Source: Roseovarius sp. M141 (GTDB taxonomy: Bacteria; Pseudomonadota; Alphaproteobacteria; Rhodobacterales; Rhodobacteraceae). Taken from it: a DNA stretch of 64,000 nt. The notes below the pieces were generated by a model, which saw nothing but the letters and a program-made list of their open reading frames with translations, was not told where the DNA came from and did not search any database. The stretch is from positions 620,001-684,000 of the forward strand of contig NZ_VCNH01000008.1 of NCBI RefSeq assembly GCF_024355225.1, given 5' to 3'. Positions 18,319 through 26,779 of this stretch are shown here, in pieces. The position numbers were made by a program, and so were the translations under genes. Position 1 is the first letter of the stretch; each line of letters begins with the position of its first letter.

Positions 18319-21300
18319 TCAAGTTGCCCCGGTCCGATGCAGTGCAGCGGTCACGGCCTCAAGGGGCAGGGTCATCAGCGTTGCGGTGGCGGTCCAGAGA
18401 ATAGCGGTTTGGATATGGCGGTCAGGGTAGGTTTCCGCGGCCATGGCGGCGTAGGCGCCCATCTGCCGCAGCAGGCCTTCGGGGCAGTCGCCCGGGCTGC
18501 CGGGAACCAGAATGTTGGATTTGAAGTCAACGATTAGCACGGTGTCGCCGCGAATGATCAGCCGGTCGATGATGCCTTGCAGACGCCCCAGACCGGGAAT
18601 GTCGCCGATGATGCCGACCTCGGGCAGGGCATCCGGGCCCCATAGGTGGGCGAGGGACTTGTCTTGCAGGACGTGCGCCGCCTCGGCGTGCAGCGCCTCT
18701 GTCTGGGCCGGATCTGCTGCATCCGGCCCCTGGCCCAGGATGGACGCGGCTGCGCCGGGCCAGTCAGCCTCGGGCAGGGTCGGCAGGAATTCCAGCAGGG
18801 CATGGATCTGGCGGCCGCGCTTCTTGGCGGTTTCCTCGTCCTGGCCGGGATCGCCGGGCAATGCCTTGGCGCCGCCCAGATCGGATGGGCGGCGCGTTTG
18901 AACCTCGTCCGGTGGCGTGGGGGCAGGGGCACGAAAATACGGCTCTAGCTGGGTCTTTTGAGCCGGTTCCGCGACGGACGGGACTACATTGACCGCCGCC
19001 CAATCGCCGCGCTCCAGCCGCAGGCCGTCGCCGCCGTCAAAGCGGTGCGGCAACGCGCCCAGCCGCGTCATGCCTTCGCGGATCTTTGCCAGCCAGCTGT
19101 CGCCGCCATCGCCGGGATCCTTGGCCGCAGCGACGATCAGCCATTTTTCGGCGCGCGTCATCGCCACGTATAGCAGGCGATCGCGCTCGGCCTCTTGCGC
19201 GTCTTTCATGGCCTCGACGATGGCGGTCTGGGCCTCTGGCATTGCGCCCGCGCGCATGCGCCACAGCGGAGCGCCGCCGGTTTTCAGGATCTGGTCGCGG
19301 ATCGTGATCTGCCGCTTGCCCGCTTCCGGCAGGATGACAACGGGGGCCTCCAGCCCCTTGGCGCCGTGGACCGTCATCACGCGGATGCGGTCGCCGGCGC
19401 TGTCCATCTGGCGCTTGATTTCCATATCGTCGGTTTCCAGCCAGACCAGAAACCCGGTCAGGCTGTCCACCGCGCGCCGCTCGTAGGCCATTGCCTGCGA
19501 CAATAGTGCGTCGATGCCGTCCTCGGCCTCGGACCCCAGCCGGGCCAGCATGCGGCGGCGGCCATCGTGGCGCGTCAGGATACGTTCGATCAGATCATAG
19601 GGGCGCATGTATTCGGACTGATCGCGCAGATCGTTCAGGATTTGCATGGTTTCGGGGAATTCCGCCGCACGCTCGCGCAGCGCCTCCCACAGATATTTAT
19701 GCCGCCGCCCCTGCGCCAAGCCGTATAGCTGCGCCTCGTCCCAGCCGAAAATGGGCGAGCGTAGGGCAACGGCGAGCGACAGATCATCCTCGGGCGTGGC
19801 GAGAAAGGACAGGATCGCCGCCAGATCCTTGACCGCCAGTTCGCCAGCCACCTTCAGCCGGTCGGCCCCGGCGATGGGCAGATCGCGCGCTTTGCAGGCG
19901 CGGATGATCTCGTGAAAGAGCGCGGCGCGGCGCTGCACGAGGATCAGGAAATCGCCGGCGCAAACCGGACGCATGCCGTCGCCCTCGGGGATGGGCTGCG
20001 CGTCAGAGATCATTTGGGCGATGGCATCCGCGATCTGCCCGGTCAGTACGATGTCGGGGTCGCTTTCGGCGCGCACGTCGACAGGCATGTGCCATGGCGG
20101 ATCATCGGATGCCTCAGGCGCGGGTTTGACCGGCCACAGATCGACGCGGCCGGGCAGGGCGGACCAAAAGGGAATGTGGCTCTGTTCCGGGGAAAACCCC
20201 GATTCCTCGCGCCCGTGAAACGTGGCGTCGACGGTATCGAGAATGGCGCTGGAAGAGCGGAACGAATGTTCCAGCCTCTGGGTTTGCAGGGGCGTACCGG
20301 CCGCCTCCAACCGCTCGGCAAAGTCGCGCTGCATCCGGTCGAATTCGCGCGGATCGGCGCCCTGAAAGGAATAGATCGACTGTTTCTTGTCTCCGACGAC
20401 AAAGATCGTGCGCTGCACATCCTGCCGCGCGCCAAGGCCACTGGTGAATTCCTGCGCCAGCCGGTCGATCACCTGCCATTGCACCGGGCTGGTATCCTGC
20501 GCCTCGTCCACCAGAATGTGATCTATGCCGCCATCCAGCCGGAACAGCACCCACGCCGCCACGTCCGATCGGGTCAGAAGGGCCCGCGCCCGCAGGATCA
20601 GATCATCGAAATCCAGCCAGCCGCGCAGTTGTTTGGCGCGTGCATAGGCGGGCAGGAATATCTGGGCGAATTCGTGCAAGGCGGTGCTGAAATACAGCGC
20701 CTCCAGCGCGATGCGCTGCGGGCGGGCAGCCTCGACACGGTGCATCCACGCATCGATCAGATCCATCGTATCGCTCAGCGCGGCGCGGGTCGCCTTGGTC
20801 GGAAAGCGGGTGGAGACGGTGAAGGGCGCCTTGCCGGATTTCGTCAGGAATGCGTCCTCGAGGATGGGAAGGGAGCTGAAGTCCAGCGCATTGATGCGCT
20901 TCAGCTTGGCTGCAGCTCTGATGTCGTTTGTGCTGCCGACGCTCAAGGCAGATACTAACTTGGTCAATAGCTGGGTTTCATGGCCATGAAACACGTCGCT
21001 TTCGAGGCCGCGTCGCGTTGCATCCGGGCGCAGGCCCAGCGCCTTGGCCATCCCGGCCTGGGTCCAGGTTTCATCGAACAGGGGCGCCTTGCCAGCGATC
21101 TCAGCGGTCAAATCATCCAACGTTTCGCCGGTATGGTGACGCGCCAGTGCATAGAGTTTGGCCGCATCAGGACCAGCTGCGATCTGCTCGACGATCTCGG
21201 CACGCAGCAGCTTGGCGGTCCGGTCCTCCATTTCGACAAACTGCGGGCTGACCCCCGCCTCCAAAGGAAAGCGGCGCAGCAGGGAGGCGCAGAAGGAATG

Positions 21301-21672
21301 GATCGTCTGGATCTTCAACCCGCCGGGCGCTTCGATCGCGCGGGCAAACAGGCGCCGCGCATCGCGCAGGGCGGTATCGCTCAGCGGTCCGGCGACGCCC
21401 AGATCACTCAGCGCGGCGGTCAGTGTGTCCTCTTCCAGCATCGCCCACGCGCCCAGCCGCAGGAACAGGCGGTTCTGCATCTCGCTGGCGGCGGCCTTGG
21501 TGTAGGTCAGGCACAGGATATGCTGCGGATCGACCCCGTCCAGCAGCAGGCGCGCCACCCGGTCGGTCAGAACCCGCGTCTTGCCCGAACCGGCATTGGC
21601 GCTGAGCCATGTCGACATGTCCGGGCGCGCCGCTGCCATCTGGCGCAGTGTGGCATCGTCGCGCTGCATCAT
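18319..21672 (-). CDS. addA: AddA helicase-nuclease subunit (RecBCD-type repair)
   Basis: 1117 residues from the ATG at 21672, which overlaps the addB stop as ATGA (a second ATG directly follows). UvrD/Rep-type helicase: Walker A SANAGSGKTRVLTDR, motif II HILVDEAQDTSPVQW, motif III GDKKQSIYSFQGADP, motif VI YVAMTRAEKWL. The C-terminal PD-(D/E)XK nuclease has VLIVDFKSN. With AddB it resects double-strand ends for RecA loading. An upstream in-frame extension lies inside addB and is rejected. Confidence 0.95.
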   Translation of the reverse strand: MMQRDDATLRQMAAARPDMSTWLSANAGSGKTRVLTDRVARLLLDGVDPQHILCLTYTKAAASEMQNRLFLRLGAWAMLEEDTLTAALSDLGVAGPLSDTALRDARRLFARAIEAPGGLKIQTIHSFCASLLRRFPLEAGVSPQFVEMEDRTAKLLRAEIVEQIAAGPDAAKLYALARHHTGETLDDLTAEIAGKAPLFDETWTQAGMAKALGLRPDATRRGLESDVFHGHETQLLTKLVSALSVGSTNDIRAAAKLKRINALDFSSLPILEDAFLTKSGKAPFTVSTRFPTKATRAALSDTMDLIDAWMHRVEAARPQRIALEALYFSTALHEFAQIFLPAYARAKQLRGWLDFDDLILRARALLTRSDVAAWVLFRLDGGIDHILVDEAQDTSPVQWQVIDRLAQEFTSGLGARQDVQRTIFVVGDKKQSIYSFQGADPREFDRMQRDFAERLEAAGTPLQTQRLEHSFRSSSAILDTVDATFHGREESGFSPEQSHIPFWSALPGRVDLWPVKPAPEASDDPPWHMPVDVRAESDPDIVLTGQIADAIAQMISDAQPIPEGDGMRPVCAGDFLILVQRRAALFHEIIRACKARDLPIAGADRLKVAGELAVKDLAAILSFLATPEDDLSLAVALRSPIFGWDEAQLYGLAQGRRHKYLWEALRERAAEFPETMQILNDLRDQSEYMRPYDLIERILTRHDGRRRMLARLGSEAEDGIDALLSQAMAYERRAVDSLTGFLVWLETDDMEIKRQMDSAGDRIRVMTVHGAKGLEAPVVILPEAGKRQITIRDQILKTGGAPLWRMRAGAMPEAQTAIVEAMKDAQEAERDRLLYVAMTRAEKWLIVAAAKDPGDGGDSWLAKIREGMTRLGALPHRFDGGDGLRLERGDWAAVNVVPSVAEPAQKTQLEPYFRAPAPTPPDEVQTRRPSDLGGAKALPGDPGQDEETAKKRGRQIHALLEFLPTLPEADWPGAAASILGQGPDAADPAQTEALHAEAAHVLQDKSLAHLWGPDALPEVGIIGDIPGLGRLQGIIDRLIIRGDTVLIVDFKSNILVPGSPGDCPEGLLRQMGAYAAMAAETYPDRHIQTAILWTATATLMTLPLEAVTAALHRTGAT

Positions 21673-24596
21673 GGCATCTCCTGCGGGGCCGGATCGTCGG
21701 TGATGTCCCACTCGCCAAAGCGCGCAAGCTGGTCGTAATCGCCCACCTCGTCCTTGCGCTGGATCGCGCGGCGGGCCGTGTAACCCTGCCGCAGATCGCG
21801 GTAGGCAGAAATCAGATCGTGCAGGCCCTGCCAGACCTTTTCGGCGGGCTCGTTCTCCAGCGGTGCGGGCACTTCGGCAGGGGTGCTGCCAAGGCCGATA
21901 TAGATCGCGCGGGCCACATCGCAGGGCGCCAGATCACCGAACCCTGCGCGCTGGGCAATCGCGGCCTCGAGCAGCAGTTGTTTGTCAAAAATCGCCTGCT
22001 CTTTCTTCGAGGGAGGCTTGCCGGTCTTGTAATCATACAGATGCAGCCGCCCGTCCGTGTCGATGTCGATCCGGTCGGCCTCGGCCACGAGGGTAAAGCC
22101 AAGATCGGCCATCACCGCCTGCCCGCGCGCCTCGAACGCGGTGGGCGTCGCCAAGTCGCGGCGCGCGATTTCAGTGTCGATGAACCAGTCGGCGACACGT
22201 TCCAGACGGGCCAGCCACAGGGCCCGCGCCTCGGCCCAAGGCACGTCGCGCGTCAGAACCTGCTGCGCCAATTCCATGAGCGCCTCGCGTGTCAGGCGGT
22301 TGGGATCGGCGACGCTGTCCTTGATAAAGCGTTCCAGCACTTCGTGCAGGACAATGCCGCGCAGCAAGGCATCGGGGGCCTGCATCAAGGGGTTCAGCGG
22401 GCGCAGGCGCAGGACGTGCTTGGCGTAAATGGCGTAGGGGTCGCGGATCAGGCGCTTGATTTCGGTCACTGACAGGCGGTTTGGCCTGACATCCACCGGC
22501 GGGCAGGGGGCCGGGCGCGGGGCGGGCGGGATTGGGGTGACGGCCTCCAGCAAGGCGGCCTTATCCAGCCAGATCTGCCCGCGTGCACGCATGTCGTCCA
22601 GCGCGGTCTTGCCCCCTTGTTCCGGCAAGCCTGCCAGCAGGTTTTGCAGACGGTTCAGCCAGCGCGAAACGACCGTTTCGCTATCGTCCGACCGCACGCT
22701 GCGGGTGATCCACACCTCGCCCGACAGGACCGCCTGCTGGAAATCATGCGCCGCCAGGCCAATCCGCCGTTCAGGCAGCAGCAGCCCGGCCTGATGGCGC
22801 AGCGCGCGGTTCAGCCACGGATCGGGCGGCTGGGATTCCGGCCAACTGCCCTCGTTCAGGCCGGCAAGGATCAGCATGTCGGCGCCTTGAACGCGGGCCT
22901 CCAGCGTGCCCCAGATCAGGATACCGGAATGGGGATTGGTGGCGCTGCGCACTTCTTCGCCCTGCAGGATCGCGGTAAATAGGGTCGCGTAGTCGGTCGC
23001 TATCATGTCGCCGCCATGGGGCGCCTCGGCGACCAGCATATTGCAAATCTCGCGCGCCTTCTTGCCCGCGTCCTTCTGCCAAAGTTCGCTGGCCGCGCCT
23101 GTGTCGCAGCCCTGCGCGATAGCCTCGGCTGCCACGATATGAGCGTTGGCGCGTGCGTCCAGCGGTAGGGCGTCGGGTGCGTCCTGCCCGGCGATATGGC
23201 TGGCGATCCAGCCCGCCCAGTTTGCCGCCAGTGGCTCGCTCAGCGTCGCCGCCCAAGCTGTGATGTCGCTGGGTCCCGGGTAGGGCGGCCCATTGCGGCG
23301 CAGATGCAACTCCAGCTCGTGGGTCAGGCGCAGATGCGCGCCGCGTTCGCCGCCGGTATGGGTCAGCGGGTGTTTGAGCAGCGTCAGCAACGACTCGGCC
23401 GTCAGCGGCCCAAGCGACAGTTCGGCCACATGGCGCAGGAACCGGCCCGGCGGTGACAGGTGCAGCGGCACCCCGGCGCTGTCGTCGGGGAGGATGCCCC
23501 ACCGGTCCAGCGCCGCAGCAACGCGGCGCGTCAGGCTGCGGTCGGGGGTGATCAGCGCGGCGGTCTGGCCGTTCTCAGCCGCCGCGCGCAGACGCATGGC
23601 GATGCACTGCGCCTCGATCCGCTGGGAAGGGGCCTCCAGCAGGGTCACGCCCTGCATGGCGCCCACAATACCCTCCAGCCTTGGCCCTTCTTCCAGCCAT
23701 TGGTCGGTGATCGGGGCAGGGCGCAGGGCCAGCGACACAAGGCGCGCACGCGCCGGGCTGGGTGGGCGCGCCTCTGACCAGCGCTCGATCCCCTCCAGCC
23801 CCAACGCGGCGCGGAGCGCATAAAAACGATATTGCGGATGATCCTCGCTGAGCATGGGGTCGTCCAGCGCGCCCCAGACGCTGGCCCGCATGTCGAAATC
23901 ATAGCCGGGCAGAATAACCGCGCCTTGCGGCAGGTTGGCCACCGCCTGCATCAGCAGCTGAGTCGTGCCGCGCGACCCGGTGGAGCCGGCCAGCAACACA
24001 GGATGCTGTGGCGGCGCATCCTGCCAGCCGCTGATCGTGCGCCGCACCACCTGCCGCTGACGCGCCTCGGCGCCGGCCGCGCCGCGCCCTTCGGTAAAGT
24101 GGCGCACGATATTCAGAAAGGCGCGGATGCGTTCCCAATGGCCTGATTGGTCACTGATATCCAGTTGATCGATGACGTCAGGCGACACGCCCTCGCCCTC
24201 CATCTCGTCCATCAGCCTGGCAAGGCTGTCGGCCAGATCATACAGCGCGGTGCGCGGCGCCAGCCCCGGCTGCTGGTCCAGCAGGGACGAAATAAGCTGG
24301 ATCAGCTCCAGCCGCCGGCGTAGCGGCGGCGCGGGCTGGGCGATATCCGCCATCCGCCAGTCGCGCCCCAGATCGGTGACCAGCGAGATCCGGGGAAGCA
24401 GCCGCGCGGTCCCATCGCTCAGCAGCGCTTGGATGCGCCGCGCCATGCGCCTTGTGTTGACGATCAGATGCACGCGGCCCATCGCCTCGGGCGGGGTATC
24501 CCTCAGCCGGTCCAGCACGCCATCGACCAGCGCGGCGGGAAAGTCGACGCCGGGCGGCAGGCCAAAGACGCGCGCGTGTTCCGAGGGATCAAACAT
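21669..24596 (-). CDS. addB: AddB nuclease subunit (alphaproteobacterial type)
   Basis: 975 residues. The N-terminal half resembles an inactivated helicase with no clear Walker A. The C-terminal nuclease block has RIDIDTDGRLHLYDYKTGK with the PD-(D/E)XK catalytic residues. I see no C-terminal CxxC cluster like the iron-sulfur staple of Bacillus AddB. It partners AddA, encoded directly downstream with a 4-base overlap, and its ATG overlaps the murU stop by 8 bases (ATGTTTGA). Confidence 0.92.
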   Translation of the reverse strand: MFDPSEHARVFGLPPGVDFPAALVDGVLDRLRDTPPEAMGRVHLIVNTRRMARRIQALLSDGTARLLPRISLVTDLGRDWRMADIAQPAPPLRRRLELIQLISSLLDQQPGLAPRTALYDLADSLARLMDEMEGEGVSPDVIDQLDISDQSGHWERIRAFLNIVRHFTEGRGAAGAEARQRQVVRRTISGWQDAPPQHPVLLAGSTGSRGTTQLLMQAVANLPQGAVILPGYDFDMRASVWGALDDPMLSEDHPQYRFYALRAALGLEGIERWSEARPPSPARARLVSLALRPAPITDQWLEEGPRLEGIVGAMQGVTLLEAPSQRIEAQCIAMRLRAAAENGQTAALITPDRSLTRRVAAALDRWGILPDDSAGVPLHLSPPGRFLRHVAELSLGPLTAESLLTLLKHPLTHTGGERGAHLRLTHELELHLRRNGPPYPGPSDITAWAATLSEPLAANWAGWIASHIAGQDAPDALPLDARANAHIVAAEAIAQGCDTGAASELWQKDAGKKAREICNMLVAEAPHGGDMIATDYATLFTAILQGEEVRSATNPHSGILIWGTLEARVQGADMLILAGLNEGSWPESQPPDPWLNRALRHQAGLLLPERRIGLAAHDFQQAVLSGEVWITRSVRSDDSETVVSRWLNRLQNLLAGLPEQGGKTALDDMRARGQIWLDKAALLEAVTPIPPAPRPAPCPPVDVRPNRLSVTEIKRLIRDPYAIYAKHVLRLRPLNPLMQAPDALLRGIVLHEVLERFIKDSVADPNRLTREALMELAQQVLTRDVPWAEARALWLARLERVADWFIDTEIARRDLATPTAFEARGQAVMADLGFTLVAEADRIDIDTDGRLHLYDYKTGKPPSKKEQAIFDKQLLLEAAIAQRAGFGDLAPCDVARAIYIGLGSTPAEVPAPLENEPAEKVWQGLHDLISAYRDLRQGYTARRAIQRKDEVGDYDQLARFGEWDITDDPAPQEMP

Positions 24597-25281
24597 CAGG
24601 CGCGCTCAGCATGTCCTGGGCCAGCGTGATACCACCGGGATGGCCCACATCGCACCATTTGCCGGCATAGATGCAGCCGTGCAGCCGCCCCGTTGCCAGC
24701 AGTCTGTCCCAAACCATGTTCAGCGAAAACGCACCTTGCGGTGTATCCTCCAACGTCTCGGCCTTGATGATCTGGACGCCCGAGTAAATCAGGTCGGCGC
24801 CCCGCGACAGGGTGCCGTCCTCGGACCGCAGGAAATCGCCCGGGCCCACATGCCCGATTGCTTGGGTTGGGGGTAGGCACAAAAGCAGCGCATCCATGAT
24901 GTCGGGCTGCCACGCGTCGGACAGCAGGCGCAGGGGATTAGGCCCGCGCCAGACGGCATCGGTGTTCATCGTATAGATCGTGGCCGCATCCAGCATCGGC
25001 AGCGCGGCACGCAGACCGCCGCCAGTGTCCAGAATTTCCGGTGTTTCATACGCGATCTGTATGTCACGCCCGCTCAAATGCGCCGCGATCTGGTCGGCCT
25101 TGTAATGGGCGTTAACCACAATTCGCGATACAGGCACCGCCGTCGCGATATCTAGCGCATGATCCAGCAAAGGCTGCCCTGCAACCACGATCAACGGTTT
25201 TGGGCGATCCGCCGTCAGCGCGCCCATCCGTGTGCCAAACCCGGCGGCAAACAGCATTATTGCGTCTGGTTCAGTGCGCAT
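24589..25281 (-). CDS. murU: MurNAc-1-phosphate uridylyltransferase-type nucleotidyltransferase
   Basis: 230 residues. LFAAGFGTRMGALTADRPKP is the nucleotidyltransferase glycine loop and Lys of the sugar-1-phosphate family. Length and pairing with the adjacent kinase match the Pseudomonas MurU, which makes UDP-MurNAc from MurNAc-1-P in cell-wall recycling. Two starts are possible: ATG 25281, used here, overlaps amgK by 25 bases; an inner ATG at 25257 would use a TAATG junction with the amgK stop. Substrate is inferred from the operon; a hexose-1-P role cannot be excluded. Confidence 0.8.
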   Translation of the reverse strand: MRTEPDAIMLFAAGFGTRMGALTADRPKPLIVVAGQPLLDHALDIATAVPVSRIVVNAHYKADQIAAHLSGRDIQIAYETPEILDTGGGLRAALPMLDAATIYTMNTDAVWRGPNPLRLLSDAWQPDIMDALLLCLPPTQAIGHVGPGDFLRSEDGTLSRGADLIYSGVQIIKAETLEDTPQGAFSLNMVWDRLLATGRLHGCIYAGKWCDVGHPGGITLAQDMLSAPDV

Positions 25282-26267
25282 CGGCTTTTCAGATCCTCAC
25301 GGAAGGTTAATGTTGGTTCGGGCAATGCCCGGCGGACAAGCGGCGCGGCGTCGGCCATTGCGGGGTGGTTCAGATCATGCATCAGATGTGCCCAGACGCG
25401 CGGGATCAGATCGACGTAATGGGCCTTGCCATCGCGCAGGCAAAGCCGCGCAAAAACCCCGAGAATCCGAAGGTTACGCTGTGCACCCAGCACATGATAG
25501 GCCGCTTGGTACGCCGCATCGTCCTGCCCTGTCATCGAAACATACCGGTCGATCATCTGGGTCGCTAATCCGGCTGGCACATCGCGCCGCGCATCCTGAA
25601 GCAGCGACACCAGATCATAGGCCACATGCCCGCGCATCGCGTCCTGAAAATCCAGCAGGCCAACACGGGCAGCCCCAGAGCGGTCTGGCAGCCACAACAG
25701 GTTCTCTGCATGGTAATCGCGCTGGATCAGCACCTCGTGGCCTGCGCAATGCGTGGCCAGGGTCCGGGACATCACATTAATGAAGTCCGCGCGCAGAGCC
25801 GCGTCATCAGCACCAGCATACCAATCGAGAGCCAAGGCCGCCATCTGCGCCATGAGTTCGGTATCATATGACGGCAGATCGGCCGGCGCGACGGCCTTGT
25901 GCAGTTCAATCAGCACGTCAGTGGCGGCGCGGTAAAGGTCGATCTCGATTTCCGGATGCCTCGGGATGATCCGCGCAAACAGATCGTCGCCCAGATCCTC
26001 GATCAGCAGAAATCCCTGATCGATATCCTGCGCCAGAATGCGCGGTGCGCTTAGCCCAAGCGCCAAAAGATGCTCGGCAATGGTGATGAAAGGGCGCACG
26101 TCTTCGCCGCGTTCGGCCGGCGCGTCCATCAGGACGGCTGTCTCGTCGCCTTTCCGGATGCGAAGATACCGGCGGTTCGACGCATCCCCGGCCAGCGCCG
26201 CCGCAGTCGCCCCCGCCCAGACGGTTTGGCTGAGAAAATTCATGGCCTTGGCCGTGCGGTCAGTCAT
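25257..26267 (-). CDS. amgK: amino-sugar kinase AmgK-like (phosphotransferase family)
   Basis: 336 residues from the ATG at 26267 (8-base overlap with tsaE). Aminoglycoside-phosphotransferase fold: GDASNRRYLRI near the N-terminus (nucleotide loop), VLIQRDYHAENLLWLPD (Brenner catalytic loop with HxxN), VGLLDFQDAMRGHVAYDLVSL (Mg-binding DFQ). In Pseudomonas the pair AmgK/MurU recycles MurNAc straight to UDP-MurNAc and bypasses fosfomycin-sensitive MurA. The neighbour supports that role here; direct evidence is lacking. Confidence 0.82.
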   Translation of the reverse strand: MTDRTAKAMNFLSQTVWAGATAAALAGDASNRRYLRIRKGDETAVLMDAPAERGEDVRPFITIAEHLLALGLSAPRILAQDIDQGFLLIEDLGDDLFARIIPRHPEIEIDLYRAATDVLIELHKAVAPADLPSYDTELMAQMAALALDWYAGADDAALRADFINVMSRTLATHCAGHEVLIQRDYHAENLLWLPDRSGAARVGLLDFQDAMRGHVAYDLVSLLQDARRDVPAGLATQMIDRYVSMTGQDDAAYQAAYHVLGAQRNLRILGVFARLCLRDGKAHYVDLIPRVWAHLMHDLNHPAMADAAPLVRRALPEPTLTFREDLKSRCALNQTQ

Positions 26268-26739
26268 CCAGGAGATCCTCAATACGTTTTGTCCAGTTCT
26301 CGCCGCGCCATTCAAGGGTCAGCAATCGCGCGCTTGGGTCGGCAAGTGCGGCCAGCGTCAGACGAAGCGCCCCGGGTGGCGCCAGATCGCCCAGCCGGTC
26401 CGGCCATTCGATCAGACAGATCGCGCTGTCAAACGCATCGATGAGACCGAGTTCAAAAACCTCGTTTGTATCCGATAGCCGATACAGGTCCGCATGCCAG
26501 ATTTCCGATTTGGGACCGGGGTAGGTCTGAACCAGCGTGTAAGTGGGCGACGGCACGTCTTCGGGCACCGGCAGCAGAGACTGGATCAGGCAGCGGGCAA
26601 AGTGGGTTTTGCCGGCGCCGATGTCTCCTGTCAACAGCAGGACGTCCCCAGACATCAGAAGCGGCGCCAGCCGGTGGGCGATGGCGCAGGTCCGGTCAGG
26701 ACTGTCCGAGGTAAGCGTGCGTGTGTGCGACTTGTGCAT
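26260..26739 (-). CDS. tsaE: tRNA t6A biosynthesis ATPase TsaE
   Basis: 159 residues. LLLTGDIGAGKTHFARCLIQ contains the P-loop, VPSPTYTLVQTY is the conserved HPT-like segment, and EWPDRLG near residue 120 is typical. TsaE drives the TsaBD complex that puts threonylcarbamoyl on A37 of ANN-decoding tRNAs. It sits between the DivL candidate and amgK; its stop overlaps the amgK start by 8 bases. Confidence 0.94.
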   Translation of the reverse strand: MHKSHTRTLTSDSPDRTCAIAHRLAPLLMSGDVLLLTGDIGAGKTHFARCLIQSLLPVPEDVPSPTYTLVQTYPGPKSEIWHADLYRLSDTNEVFELGLIDAFDSAICLIEWPDRLGDLAPPGALRLTLAALADPSARLLTLEWRGENWTKRIEDLLDD

Positions 26740-26779
26740 GACGGGACACTACACATGGCACCGATGCCTGCAACCGCGT

